Assembly: GCA_030248215.1 (NCBI GenBank)
Contig: JASANG010002181.1
Span: forward strand, 80,213 to 144,212
Length of the DNA: 64,000 nucleotides
From: Enoplolaimus lenunculus
Taxonomy: Eukaryota > Nematoda > Enoplea > Enoplida > Thoracostomopsidae
Direction of reading: 5' to 3'
Shown one piece after another: positions 23,098 to 34,614 of the stretch. A program made the translations under genes and the position numbers. Position 1 is the first letter of the stretch. The number at the start of each line of letters is the position of its first letter. Below the pieces are notes generated by a model. It saw only the letters and a program-made list of their open reading frames with translations. It was not told the DNA's origin and did not search any database.

Positions 23098-23166
23098 TCA
23101 AATCTTAAATTTTATGTACATATTCTTCACGCTGGGTTTTATGAAATCGAATCCCACGTCAACTTC
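23098..23166 (-). CDS. candidate terminal exon, unidentified
   Basis: A strong acceptor (TTTCTATATTTTCAG) precedes a 22-codon frame starting EVDVGFDFIKPSVKN and ending TGA. Phase 0 entry. If entered in the phase left by the 47-bp exon at 24043-24089 it would stop after two codons, so the two do not obviously join. Not recognised. Confidence 0.3.
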   Translation of the reverse strand, partial: EVDVGFDFIKPSVKNMYIKFKI

Positions 23167-23231
23167 CTGAAAATATAGAAATTTACTTAGCGGAAAGAGT
23201 GTGTTTATTGCGACATAAATTGTTCACAAGT

Positions 23232-23441
23232 TATGGCCCATGTTACTTTAGTTACTTTATTAAGTAGCGTACCGTTTTTGTGTTTTCTGTTGGACCCAAA
23301 TAGAGTAAGCTACGCTTAAGACTAATTTCTGCTTTTAGGGTTAGGCTTAGTTATAGACGTATTCTTGCGCTGCGGCTTTGAACAAGACTTTGGCTTGGAA
23401 ATATGCTTATACTACTTTTACGCAATTCAAAATAACATTGA
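23232..23441 (-). mobile_element. family 1 MITE
   Basis: Left end GGCCCATGTTACTTTAGTTA, TTAGG-type hexamers inside, right end CAAAATAACATTGACC. Confidence 0.75.
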
Positions 23442-24042
23442 CCAAAAATATTTATGAATAATAAAATTTTTATGCCTAAACGATAAATTCATCTTATTTT
23501 GTTTCCTTTTAATTAGACTATATATTTCGTGTATATACCAAACGCCTAATGTACCAATTGACCATTGGTATAATCGTCGTGTACCAATCGCGGGCAAAAT
23601 ATAGAATTGGGCCGTAACAGTAGTATACGTATATTCCTAAACCTAAGCCTACACCTTAAGCGATTCCAGTCGCTTATTGCAACGATAGGCGATTGGAACA
23701 CGACGCCTGAACCAATAGCCAATTTGTACAATAAGCGATTGATACGCGACATATTTATGTTTCGAAATAAAATTAGTTCCCGGTTAGCTCTCAAAGCAGC
23801 CATGGTATTCTGCGAATCAAAATGTTTATTAATCAAAAGCAAAATGACTAAAGTTGAATCTATTGTAGATACTTTGCTGAAAGTTGAAAAATTTATAAAT
23901 TCATACCTACACTGCGCGTTAGGTGCTGCACACATTTGAGAATGGAAACCTTTTGGCTATCGATTAAGCTGGTTGAATAGCTTAGTAAATAGCAAAATGG
24001 TACGTTTTCGCTACGTAGTATTACGGAATTATTGAGCTGTAC

Positions 24043-24089
24043 CTTGCGATTTGCTTCGCTTTTTCTTTCCATTCTTCGGTTTTCCTAAT
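24043..24089 (-). CDS. orphan 47-bp basic exon, doublecortin-gene type
   Basis: On the minus strand GATTTCAG|...|GTACAG encloses 47 bp that read LGKPKNGKKKRSKSQ, with one base completing the codon before and one left after. Length, phases and peptide match the exon at 34519-34565 (SKERKNGKHKRSKSE). It lies downstream of the stop of the doublecortin gene at 24517, so it cannot belong to that gene in normal order. It is probably a relic or part of a third paralogue whose doublecortin exon I cannot find here. Confidence 0.55.
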
Positions 24090-24516
24090 CTGAAATCAGT
24101 ATAATGCGGTCTGTAGGTTGTATCCACTCTTCAATATTTGGCAGGTTTTGAATAATGATCCAGAAAAGGAGTACGGTGGTATGCCAGTTGGTAAGGTAAG
24201 CCTGGCTATTGGAACCCTCCCTGAAAACGCAAGCTATTGTCGGAAATTGGAACGTTAGAACAAATCACAATTTACTATACTTTTAGCAGGCGTACTCAGT
24301 GACAAAATTGGCACAATGACCAGACACATAGGAAGGATTTCATTTCAGGAGGACATAACCTTATTTTTGGATTTCCGAACCAAGACGATACTATTCTGAA
24401 GCCTACATAAGTGTTTTTTCTGGTTTCTTAAGAAATTTAAATATCGAATACATATTCTTCTCTCTCTCTCGATGCACTTATATGGACACGCCGCTAACAA
24501 TGACTAAAACAAATCT

Positions 24517-25671
24517 TTACCGATCAAACCCAGGGTCGTCCCAAATATCGTTCAGTGTCGGGCGAAATTTGTTATTTTCGAGCCAAACTTTCTTCGAGTC
24601 GACAGAATCGATGCTTTGTGACTCTTTGGGTTTCCGCGACTGGCTTGCAATTTCCCACGTTTTGACTGGACGGCGGCCGTAAGTAATGCGCGAGAACGCA
24701 CCCGACGAAGCGACATATTCGCCGTCGTTGCTGAGGTCCCTGTAAAAAACAAATTGTGTTCAATATTTGCGACCTGGTTATATTTCAGTTAAGTTTTGGT
24801 TGGTTTGACTTAAGTTTTGAAATTTCAATTTAAGGACGTCTATTTCTTCAATTAACTGATATTGCCAAGAACTGCGTCAAAAAGTTTCTTTATTCGTTAC
24901 CATTGAAAACTTATTGCTAACTGGTGATAGTCAGGCGGTGTTGCTAATTGCAGTGGGACACCTTGAAACTTTTACGGTCAGTGCCGACAGTTTTAAAAGT
25001 GATTAAAATATTTGCTCTTAAAATAGCACTGACAGATCGTTTGGTTTTGGAAACGCTTAGTTCACCACGTGTTTGATATGGCTACTGTGTTTGACCCGAA
25101 TAAGAGGGGGTCCCCATTTTGAATACAAATCAATACGAGTCCGTATTCCTAATAAGAGTCCGTAATCGGATAGAGTCCCTAAACCGTAATTAGAGTTCAT
25201 AAATGTCAATTAGCCCTAATTGTAGCGCATAAATGACTCCAGGACCAAATAATTTGAGTTTGAAACTTTAAAGCGTATGTAAATTTTGAAAGTACATTTA
25301 TAAGTATAACCAGTCCTCCCCTCTTATTCGGGTCACTACAGTATGAATGTTTGAATATACTGGTCTCAATATCTACTTAACTGACCTGAAATGTCGAACA
25401 GGCGCTCCATGAATGGTGTAGATATTTTGAACCGCCCGACCATCACGAAACGGTATCATTCGTGTTAGCTCGTCAAGAAAATTGACCCAATTTTTCATTC
25501 GCCGTCGGGTGACTTTGATCAGTCGCCCAGGGTCGTACTGATCGCCGTTTTGGTACACCATAATTGTAATCGGTTTTTCACTATCGATTTTTCGATCAAA
25601 CGTCCGCTGACCGTTCGTTGATTCGTCCGCTGAGTATCCGTCATCCGAACCGCTTTGATTTTTGCCGCGTC
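24517..25671 (-). CDS. doublecortin-domain protein, copy 1 (two 3' exons)
   Basis: Exon 25671-25386 (286 bp) and terminal exon 24739-24517 (223 bp, stop TAA) join in phase 2 (CATTTCAG|GTCAGT to TTTTACAG|GGACC). A Ser/Asp-rich linker leads into a doublecortin domain beginning ITIMVYQNGDQYDPGR and including NWVNFLDELTR and IYTIHGAPVRHFRDL. The domain finishes in the last exon (NDGEYVASSG). Doublecortin domains bind microtubules. After the domain about 50 residues remain, ending KFRPTLNDIWDDPGFDR. The ending recurs almost unchanged in copy 2. The 5' part lies upstream: entry phase is 1, compatible with the 47-bp exon at 34519-34565 after an intron of about 8.8 kb. The subfamily (DCDC2-like or other) cannot be settled. 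Confidence 0.92.
25083..25343. mobile_element. MITE with CTGTAGTGACCCGAATAAGAGG-type ends
   Basis: TA-flanked inverted ends (left CTGTGTTTGACCCGAATAAG, right CTTATTCGGGTCACTACAG). It lies in the intron 5' flank between the two copy 1 doublecortin exons. Relatives are at 32573-33010, 36718-36898, 41070-41523 and an end at 45055. Confidence 0.85.
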
Positions 25672-25812
25672 CTAAAACAAAAACTGGGTTTGTTTGAAAG
25701 TTTATGACAGTGGGCAACCAAAATAAAATTTGCTTGAAACTAAATTTAATTTTGTACCGTTATTTAAGCTGTAATCGGCATCAATTAAATTCTATAAGTC
25801 CTTTGAAATGTC

Positions 25813-25995
25813 GGCCAATGTTACTTTAAGGGGCGTAGCAGTAAATTAAGCGTATTCCTAAGCCTAAGCCTAAGCGTTCCAAAAACAAGATCTTAAGCCT
25901 AAGCCTAAGCCTAAACAAAAAATGTAGTCTAGAACTTAAACCTGCTCTTTTATACGCCCACCAGAAGCCTGGACGCCCCTTAAAGTAACATGGAC
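25813..25995 (+). mobile_element. family 1 MITE with 8-bp target duplication
   Basis: Left end GGCCAATGTTACTTTAAGGG, right end CCCCTTAAAGTAACATGGACC. GAAATGTC flanks both sides exactly. CCTAAG arrays occur inside. Confidence 0.95.
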
Positions 25996-27102
25996 CGAAA
26001 TGTCAAACCGCGAAGCTTTCACCACATATGCTTTGTTTAATATTTCGTTGAAGCTACAGTAGATTTCAAACATGAATTACCGATCACTTAACACACCAGT
26101 ATGCAGGGTGCAATCGGAATTCCGGTTCCGGTACTTGTGTTTTCTCCGCATGCAGTGTTGTACAATTAAAGTAACTAGTCGTTCAACTTTGTATAATGCG
26201 CAAACCGTTAATAGCGAATTCATAAAAATCTGTATGCAAATTTTCTAATTATAAAACAGTCACGCTTATATAATTATATACAATCAAGCTACCGTAAACA
26301 AAGTATTCTGGAAACTTGCCCAAAATACGTATGTGGAGTTTTCAGCTTCAAATTATATAGGTTTGGTGAAAACATTGATTTCAAATTTGGCTCAATCTAC
26401 TCACGGTAACAATAGTAAAGATACAGTTTGGAAAAACTTTGATCTTTACCGCAGACCAGAGTTGCACGCAACCCGTGTGAAGCCTCGGGTAGTCACGGGT
26501 AAACTGGTGCTTTGAAATTAATTGTTGACGTGGTTATACTCGCGAGTAAACAATTTGAAAGCGCCGGCGAAAAAAATGTGATTCTTTACCCACCTACAAT
26601 TGGGCAACAAAGACAAGCATGCCGGGTTTAACTATATTAGTCTGGTTTTAGATTGTTTTGCTTATAGAATAATTGTTTGTTTTATCAAGGGCTGCATTGT
26701 TCAACCGAAGGTCTGACTGTGACTATGTAAAATTTTTTTTGCTGGAGGTTTAGTTAATTTCTATCGTGACACATTCCGCATTTTAAAGTTGTGGTCAGTA
26801 AGTTGTTTTACGGAATCTCCAATGGCAGGGGGCTTAACTTCCATTAGTCCGAGCGGATAAAAATCCTCACTCTCTGGCCCAGAATCTGTAACTCTCCACA
26901 ATGTTTCTGATGAGAGATATGCAAGAAGCACGTAAACTAAACTGCATTTTATAGTGTTGAGGTTAGCGCACTCTAAACTTTAGTGGAATCTCGCCTTATG
27001 AACTTGTATTTTCATTGCTCCTGAATGGAACCCATGCCAAAATCATCTGGATCCCCCATACCTTGTCGCGTTTTTCAAAATTACACCACCATTTGACCAG
27101 TA
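25996..27102. other. no gene seen
   Basis: Holds a single CAGGGTGCAATCGGAATTCC element end at 26104. A dispersed segment at about 26180-26370 resembles 53485-53580 in the tetraspanin intron (both contain AATGCGCAAA and a CCCAAAATACG stretch). Confidence 0.45.
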
Positions 27103-27295
27103 TGGTCCATGTAAACATCAGGGGTGAAACGTTTTTCCGCTGGACTGGAGGTGAGTAGATTTAAGCTTTAGACTATATTTTTTGCTTGGCTAATAGGCTT
27201 AGTATTAGGCTTAGGTATAACCTCATTCTGACGCTTGGCTTACGCTAACGAATATGCATATACTACTGTTCCACCCCTGTTCTTTACATTGGCCG
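27103..27295 (-). mobile_element. family 1 MITE
   Basis: GGTCCATGTAAACATCAGGG left end; CACCCCTGTTCTTTACATTGG right end; TTAGG-type hexamers inside. Confidence 0.8.
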
Positions 27296-27684
27296 ACAGT
27301 TATGCGTAACTTAAAGCCATATAGCGTAGCTTACCATTACTCTTCTTCTTGCCGAATACCATTTTGAATAAAAATTTGCAATTTTGTTAAATAAATATTT
27401 TTAAAATCAAAGTGAAATTAATTAGTATTTAATTAAGATTATTTAGTTTACTGTATAGAGCAAAATACATATTAAGATCTATAATAGACTAGAAACGTGT
27501 CGTAGTTTGATGTGCTCTGTTCATGTTACGGTTTATATTTTTGTTGAGTAAAAGGGTTTATGAGATTAGCCCCAAGAATCATTTTCAATTTTATAACGCA
27601 GTCGCTGTAAGCATGTATGACATGCTTTTCCAGGTGCATATGCAATATATGCAGTGTTGTGGTTCGATTTTTATGGCTGTATGC

Positions 27685-28000
27685 TAGGGTATAACTGGAT
27701 TTATCCGTTTTTGTAATACAAGTACGTATGCTCATAATTAGTTATGCATAACGTATATCGCAATTTTGAATACATATATGCTGCTATTATTCGATATGAA
27801 ATGAAAATCACGAAATTGAACCAAAATCTTAAAAATTTCTCCGCATTCCAACGTTTTGTTTAAAAATTTTAGAACGCCCAGTGGTTATATGCATGCATTA
27901 ATTGTGGCGGCAGGCAAATAAATCGACTTTGACACTTTTATGCTTCAATATTCGTTTTCCGTTTCCGTTATTTTTAATACTATCCGTTTACCACGTGCTA
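27685..28000. mobile_element. MITE of the CAGGGTGTAA family
   Basis: Left AGGGTATAACTGGATTTATC, right ACTATCCGTTTACCACGTGC. The interior is shared with 19520-19880. Confidence 0.7.
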
Positions 28001-28398
28001 CATGTCAGTTTTAAATTTTCACAGCCTCATCGGTTTAGACTTTCTGCGTGTGCACTTAGAATGTATAAACACAGCTCAGGGCGCAAAAAATTGCTTCATG
28101 CGGTTGTTATTTTGCAGGTATGAAGTTACCATAAACCAGTAACCGCTCCCGTCTATTGCCGCCTTCTGATTTCCCTACTGGTAACATAAATCAAACTGAT
28201 ATACAAATCTTGTCGGTAAAAAGTCAAAATTCAAACTTTGGCTCATCGTTCAAATGTTGTTTTTGTTTTTAATTTAACAAAAATTTAAACCATTTTGGTA
28301 TACTGTTGAATACAATAGAAACAGTGGGTTCATGCATAAATAATCGAAACATCACTCTATACTTTATAAGCCAAGTAGATATACGTTTAGAAGGCTTG

Positions 28399-28535
28399 GC
28401 CAATGTAGAGAACAAGGCCGTAAAAGATGCATAGTTTATTCCTAAGTCTAAGCCTAAGCTTATTATCCTGAACCTAAGTGTAAGGATATGCCTATATCTA
28501 AGCCTATGCTTAAGCAAACAATGGTCTAAAGCATG
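28399..28535 (+). mobile_element. family 1 MITE, 3' truncated
   Basis: GGCCAATGTAGAGAACAAGG start with CCTAAG units; the terminal inverted repeat at the right is not found. Confidence 0.65.
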
Positions 28536-28833
28536 GTTCCATTGGCTGGATTCAACAAGAATCAGTTTAGGTTTTGCTTTTACTTAAGAGTTAAAGTTAA
28601 AATATTGACTTTTATTAACAAAATATAATGCTTCTACATCGTTTGATATTCAATCAAAAAATTTAGAAGCCTGAGCTGGTGGACACGCCAAAAAAATTAA
28701 GGCCACCCGAGGCTAACGTCTTAATTCACTTGACCCACCAAAGCGTCTGTCCTCATCGTAAAAACTGGATTTGAAGATCGAATTAAGAGCAATGGTCAAC
28801 GACTCTCTGTACATTATAACATATCAGAACGTT

Positions 28834-29008
28834 TGAGCCATTTAAACATCACAGGCGGAATGTTGTTTTTTGTGGGACTGCAATGGTGTAAAGTTAATAA
28901 GCTTTAGACTATTTTTTGCTTATACGCTTATTGATAAACTCATTATTACGCTTAAGTTTACGCTTAAAAATATGCTTATACTACTGTTACAGCCCGGTTT
29001 TATACACT
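28834..29008 (-). mobile_element. family 1 MITE
   Basis: Left part CATCACAGGCGGAATG and GGGACTGCAATGGTG; right part CTGTTACAGCCCGGTTTTAT. Confidence 0.65.
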
Positions 29009-29348
29009 GTCGAATGTCTCAAGTCTAAGCCACAAAATTTAAGTATAAAACCCAACAACTTTCAAAATTTAAACTGACAAAACAAACTCTAAGAATGAAC
29101 GCATTTCAAACGTTGCGATGCATTCACAGTCAGAGGCTGAAAATATTAACCAGGTAGAATCAACCTGAACCTGGTGCAGGCTAACACTGTTTTTAGAGTT
29201 CTGGTTTAATTTAGAAATGTTACTAAATATACAACAGCGAGTGAGAACGAGAGTTTTCGATGCATACGCAATAGACTGTGCTCACTATTGTAAACAAACT
29301 TATACAATAAACTGCTAACGAGGATAGAGGGGTTTCAAATGTGAGCCC

Positions 29349-29520
29349 AGTGGCGGGTCCATGGTGGGGGCCACCCCGGCCATGGCCCCTCCCAACAGCA
29401 TCTGGACAAAAATTATATAACAACTTTATGGCAATAGTTCGTAGTTTGTGTGGGTCAAAAGTAAGTTTATTACCTGTGAAATTTTGCCCCCCCCATTTTG
29501 AGATCCTTGATCCGCCACTG
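29349..29520. mobile_element. MITE with CAGTGGCGGrTC ends
   Basis: Left CCAGTGGCGGGTCCATGG, right GATCCTTGATCCGCCACTG. About 170 bp. Superfamily not decided. Confidence 0.75.
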
Positions 29521-29797
29521 TACGATTTCGCATTTGGATGTTTCTGGCACGTTTTAAAAACTGCGGTCACGGCGGAAATCTTAGGATATCTGTGTAGCGA
29601 ATTAGGTTAAATATAAGTATTCGCAAAATGTTGACCAGTTGTTTATTCTTGGACGTGGAGGGGCACGCATCTCGGGACCACTGTTACATGCGGCAAAATT
29701 TTTCAATTATTTATTACAGACAAAGAGTCGTTCAAAAATTTAAGGAATCATTTAGTCGTAAAGAGTGGGGTAAATTGAAAGTTGGACAAAATATACG

Positions 29798-29989
29798 GCC
29801 AATGTTACTTTAAGGGGCGTAACAGTAGATTAAGCGCATTCATAAGCCTAAGCCAACGGCTAAGCGTTTCAAAAAAGTGTTCCTAAGTCTAAGCCTAAAC
29901 CTAAGCCTAAGCAAAAAACGTAATCTAGGATCTAAACCTGCTGTTTTATGGACTCACCAGAAACTTGGACGCCTCTTAAAGTATGGGCC
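29798..29989 (+). mobile_element. family 1 MITE with 8-bp target duplication
   Basis: GGCCAATGTTACTTTAAGGG to GCCTCTTAAAGTATGGGCC; AAATATAC on both flanks. Confidence 0.93.
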
Positions 29990-31187
29990 AAATATACTTG
30001 TATAATTTCAGTCTGAGCGTAAAAATAAGCCCATTAACTGCTGCAGGTTATTTATTTTTGGTTTTAGACTGAAGATTTTGACTCAAGTTTAATATTTAAA
30101 TGTTTTACATTTCAATACTCACAATTCACTGATTCGAAAGTTACAAGACCTCTATCATCAAGTTATAATAGGTGCTACACACATTTGAGAATACAGGCGC
30201 TAGCGCTAACTTTGTATAGAAGTATTTCCTATTTGAGCTAACTGGTTTCTCAATGGCGGTAAAGTGCAGTTTGCTCGGCAAGCCGGCTTTAATCGTCCTC
30301 AAGTATTGCTCACAATCTTAACAGTCAATATCGGATCTTCATTTACCTACAACCTATTGTTCTATTATAGGCTCAACCATAAAAGTTTTCAATTTTAAGA
30401 TTGAGCTATCGAAACTGCTGTGTCTTACAAAGCCTTATTTTCATTTAGTTTCACTTTTTCACTAAGCACTCGTGGCATAAACAGCCAGCATTGCCAAGTT
30501 TTCAACGTTCAGATTGAGCCTAACCAATAGTTTCTATAGTAATTTCGTTAAAAGACAACTCAAAATGTACAATTGGTTTTAAGAGTCGAAGGACTTAGTT
30601 TGAAACCAAGAAAAATAATTGTTCGCAGATACATGTTGTTACGTTAAAATATTGTAGCCTTTAAGGAGAAAAATATATTAAGAATACCTATATGTATCTA
30701 TATAATTAAAGCTGAGATGCCTCATATTTCGGGTAACGTTCCAGCATTACTTTGTCTACAGTATTTTCTTACAACACAAACGTGATTGTTCTGCGAAAAC
30801 AAAATTTGCCTACTGATTGTTGTCCATTCACCAACTTCTACGCATTGGTCAAATCCGGCTTACTAGTGAACCATAATTTCAGAATAGGCTTGCTACAGTC
30901 TCAAGAATTCAGTTTTCTACCCTGCGCTCGTTTGCAAAGTATTCTGATGTGAAACTGTTACAAAACTCATATTTGAGCAAGTAAACATTTTATCTCACAA
31001 AACTTTGCCTTAAATGAAACTTTTTTAAATTTTATCGAAGCAATAATTGGCAAATTCAAACCGCTTTTCAAATTTATAACTCATGTTTATGCAACTCAGA
31101 CATTACTGTTAACAGACTATGTAAACGGATTCAAGTAAATATGTCAAAAATAGGATATTTCTGTTTATTAAAAGCAAATATAGTACC

Positions 31188-31345
31188 AGGCCCTTAGCCA
31201 TCTCACCTTGCTAGAGGGAGCCAATAATTTTTCAGGAGGGGCATTCAAGGGTTTTATTGAGTTAGAAGCAAGGTTGCAAATTTTCTGGGGGGGAGGGAAA
31301 ATTATTCCTGAGAGGCTGAGCCCCTCTAGCTTCCTTGGCTACGGG
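31188..31345. mobile_element. MITE with CAGGCCCgTAGCCA ends
   Basis: Left CAGGCCCTTAGCCATCTCAC, right TTCCTTGGCTACGGGCCGTG. Related pieces at 33192, 38730-38830, 45196-45366 and 49095-49235. Confidence 0.65.
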
Positions 31346-31587
31346 CCGTGTGGTACCAACATAGAAAGATACACATCAATAAATATTGCGAGCTCACACA
31401 TGGGGTAACGGGTAACCAGGATATTGCAAAGAGGGGGTGTGTCCCGTATGATGAAAACTTCCGAGGGGCCGTTTCTTGTGTTATAAAACATTAATTCAAA
31501 AAGCGCCTAAAGCCCGTGGAGATAAATTCAAAACTATGACCCTTGAAACTACCACCCTCCAATTACGTACTAGCATTTGTATTTCAG

Positions 31588-31737
31588 GCCAATGTCCAGA
31601 ACAGAGCCGTAGCAAAAGTATAAGCATATTCCTTAGCCGAAGCCTTTACCCCTCAGCAAAAAATATGTCTGAAGCTTAAGCTTACTCTATGGCAGTTCCA
31701 TAGAAAAACGTTCCGTCCCTGATCCTTTACATGGGCC
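31588..31737 (+). mobile_element. family 1 MITE
   Basis: GGCCAATGTCCAGAACAGAG to CCCTGATCCTTTACATGGGCC, with a poor CCTAAG array. Confidence 0.8.
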
Positions 31738-32572
31738 GTACTATATAATATGCAAAATTTTAATGTTTAAGTACTCAAAAAGGATGGTATTCTATAGCGC
31801 TATCACCTGTTTAGGCAACAGACTGCGAATTATGGATGAAAGACAGGGAAATTTACATTTACTGAGACGAATCTTATAACTTGGTTTCACTTGGTATAAT
31901 GCGTGTTTTACATAATTCCTAGTGTCCCGTTTATTCAAATTTTATACAGACGTCCTTGTAAACGGACTTACCGCTTTTCCACTGGGAGACAATCAACCGA
32001 GGACTAATATGCTTGAAGTAATATGATTTTGGGCTTAATCTAAGTTTATCAGATATTTTTGGCTAATATCGGTTGAAAGATGCATAGGTTTGAAATAAAA
32101 ATAGCTTTGAGTTTTTGGTTTTTCTCTCGATCTTCTTGAAATTGTTTTGCCTGAAATTTAAGAATAAAATTTTATTTTAAATAATTTGTTTTATAATTAA
32201 ATACAAATGTATGGTATCAGACTAAGGGCCAGTGCATGTGCCCCACAGGCCGCATGATCCATAACCTTTAATTCGCCGGTCCACTATTAACTCTGTATCG
32301 CATGCACTGAAGAAATTTGCACATTGCTTTAACTACATCTAGAGACATGATTCAAACCAAGAGTGCATAATACAAGAGTGTGCAAATGTTGGCGTTTCGT
32401 ATGATACAGAATGTACCACCGGGCGTTGCGTTTTTGTCCGACTTCTTTTTAGAATGTGGGATCGCGGACACAGGCAATTACGCTAAATTAAGCTGTCAGC
32501 GAAGCATTTTTGATGCCGGATACCTAATACATTTTTTTCCTAAGTACGCAGAATGTGCCAAGTTGCATATTT

Positions 32573-33010
32573 TAGTGACCCGAATAAGAGGAGGGCCGAT
32601 ATTTACTTAGCCTCTACAGAGGGTACCCCCAGTTGTTTTGTAACGGACTGTTATTTATTTTCAACCCACGCTCCGCTGCCCTTCGTTACTGATATATATC
32701 CGGTGCTGCAATTATCAGTTGAATTAAACGTTTACTTGTCTTGTGTCAATAGCCTGAGCGATAATACAAGGTTTTAAAGGAATGTACTTTCAAAATTTAA
32801 GTACGCTTTAACGTTTCGAATTCAATTTTATTTGGTCCTTTAGTCATTTATACACTACAATTAGAGATAACTAACACTTATGGACTATAATTGCTGTTTA
32901 GTGACTGTATCCGCTTATGGACTCTTATTAGGGATATGGACTTCTATTGATTGGGACTCAAAATGGGGACCCCATCTCTTATTACCTCCTCTTATTCGGG
33001 TCACTACAAT
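32573..33010. mobile_element. MITE of the GACCCGAATAAGAGG family, long form
   Basis: AGTGACCCGAATAAGAGGAG left and CCTCTTATTCGGGTCACTA right, about 440 bp. The interior (GCGCTCCGCCGCCCTTCGT-like and TCTTGTGTCAATAGC) is shared with 41070-41523. Confidence 0.85.
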
Positions 33011-34332
33011 ATATATACTTGTTGAAGTATGCATTGTCCACACCTGTTCCACGTATTTTGAAAGCTGTGTGTTCGATAATAAATTAAGAAACGAGGAAAA
33101 ACTCGTGAAGTTAGAAAGCTTATAACTAAGCTATATAACAAAGCTTAAAGACGAAATTTTGGCGGAATAAATATCACATTAAAATAAAATACAGGCCCTT
33201 AGCCAAGCTAATATGCTATTGGCAGGCCGTGATGATTTCATAAGGAGCGTGTGGACGTCACAGGTGAAACTAAATCTTCATGGCTTTGCACCGTCAAGTG
33301 CCCGCCAGGTGGCGTTTATCTAAAAAGTTTGAGGCTTAGAAATTTTTTACCTCAAAGTCAAAAAATCGTATATTCTGTAATTTCCAATTTCAAATTTCAA
33401 TGTTGAATTGGGGAGATTATGAGAAGCTCAAATATGCAAAAATTTTCAAAATCGGACCCATTTTGGGCAAACGTCGTGTGCCTGGTACCTAATTGGAAAA
33501 TTCCAACTTTTTTAGAGTAGGAGAAAGTTTTCCAAGGGCTTAGCTATCCCTGGACCACGACTGTTTCGTGCGCGTGTAATCCCGGCAGTCGAAGTGTTTA
33601 AATGTTTCATGCCACCTGGGTTTAAGCGAGTTCTTGTCTAGATGACTGTTTAAACGTAATACCTTGCATAAAACAAAGCTTACCCAACGTGCACTTACCA
33701 ATAAGTCCTTTATTTTCGCCTCCCTGAAAAACATACGAAAATATATAAATAATCAATCCCGTGCTTGGCACCCACCATACCTCCAAATTTGGGTCTATCA
33801 AATCCCAAGGGACACTCACAAAATTTTAAAATAACTCTTAATACATCAAAGTTTTAATCGGTTCGAATTTATGTTCTGGCTTGTCGTTCGCTTCGCTCGC
33901 CAAATTACTTCACTACTCTTTTCCTCTTATTCTTTAGTTGCGCAGACATAGTTTTTAAATATCTATTGCTTTAAACGGGTCAGCTCCAAGCTAAATTGAT
34001 TTTATGTTGAAAAAACGTTTGGTTTACTCAGACTCATTATAGATGGGCACCAGGTTATACGGATATGAAAAATGTCTGGATAGAAATCTAGATGGATTAA
34101 GCAAAGAAGATGGCCTATAGAGTGCGCAGACTTGAAAGGCCCATTGTACCGCCATCTAATGATCGAAGTCTTATGCTGCAGGTCAGATCTTAAGTTAATT
34201 AAGAGAAATTGTAATTGCAGGCTTCAACGATGTACCGAAGTCATTTCTGTTTGTTTGTTATAATTAAAACTTCGGTAACTTTAACCATTCTGAAAAGGTT
34301 CTAAAATTTTCTCAACAATCTAATGAAAACAT
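33011..34332. other. no gene seen
   Basis: Contains a dispersed segment around 33410-33470 (AAGCTCAAATATGCAAAAATT) also present near 21040 and in 41740. A 25-bp exon-like piece at about 33707-33731 was considered and set aside. Confidence 0.4.
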
Positions 34333-34503
34333 TAACCAGTGTTACTTTTAGGGCGGTAACAATAGCATATTACGATCCTAAACCTAAAGTTTGAAAAAGT
34401 GTATTCGTAAGCGTACGCCTAAGCAAAAAATGTAGTCCAGAATCTAAGCCTACTTATTTACAAACCCACCAGAAACCGGGACGACCCTAAAAGTAACATG
34501 AGG
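34333..34503 (+). mobile_element. family 1 MITE beside the 47-bp exon
   Basis: Ends TAACCAGTGTTACTTTTAGG and CCTAAAAGTAACATGAGG. GAAAACAT flanks both sides (34325-34332 and 34504-34511). The right duplication sits within the first 15 intron bases after the 47-bp exon. Confidence 0.85.
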
Positions 34504-34518
34504 GAAAACATGTATTAC

Positions 34519-34565
34519 TTTCCGACTTTGACCGCTTGTGTTTGCCGTTTTTGCGTTCTTTACTT
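34519..34565 (-). CDS. 47-bp basic exon, likely upstream exon of doublecortin copy 1
   Basis: Minus strand TTATTTTCAG|...|GTAATA encloses 47 bp reading SKERKNGKHKRSKSE in the open phase. It enters with one base and leaves with one base (phase 1). Joined to the exon at 25671 it gives an uninterrupted frame (KSE-R-RGKNQ), so it is a good candidate for the preceding exon of copy 1. The peptide is Lys/Arg/Ser-rich, which would suit a basic microtubule-contact segment, but that is inference. It is squeezed between two family 1 MITEs. Confidence 0.6.
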
Positions 34566-34614
34566 CTGAAAATAAAAACATAAAAATGAAAATATGGTAC
34601 CGTTGCTGCAACGG

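Larger units (their letters stand above)
29990..32572. other. repeat-bearing intron or intergenic DNA, no gene seen
   Basis: Includes TGATAGGTGCTACACACATTTGAGAATA-type end fragments (about 30170-30200, also at 23920 and 39105) and the two elements listed separately at 31188 and 31588. No exon was recognised. Confidence 0.4.

Noticed and set aside
23546-23939. Overlapping 129- and 110-codon frames on opposite strands
   Set aside because: They lie in and next to a family 1 fragment, and they are each other's shadows with no recognisable domain.
29223-29610. Frames over 29.2-29.6 kb on both strands
   Set aside because: They cross the CAGTGGCGG MITE; their Gly/Pro-rich parts come from its GC-rich ends.
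33707-33731. 25-bp microexon between TTTTTCAG and GTAAGT that could read GGENKGLI
   Set aside because: Placed between the 47-bp exon and the doublecortin exon it creates a stop. Skipping it gives a clean frame.
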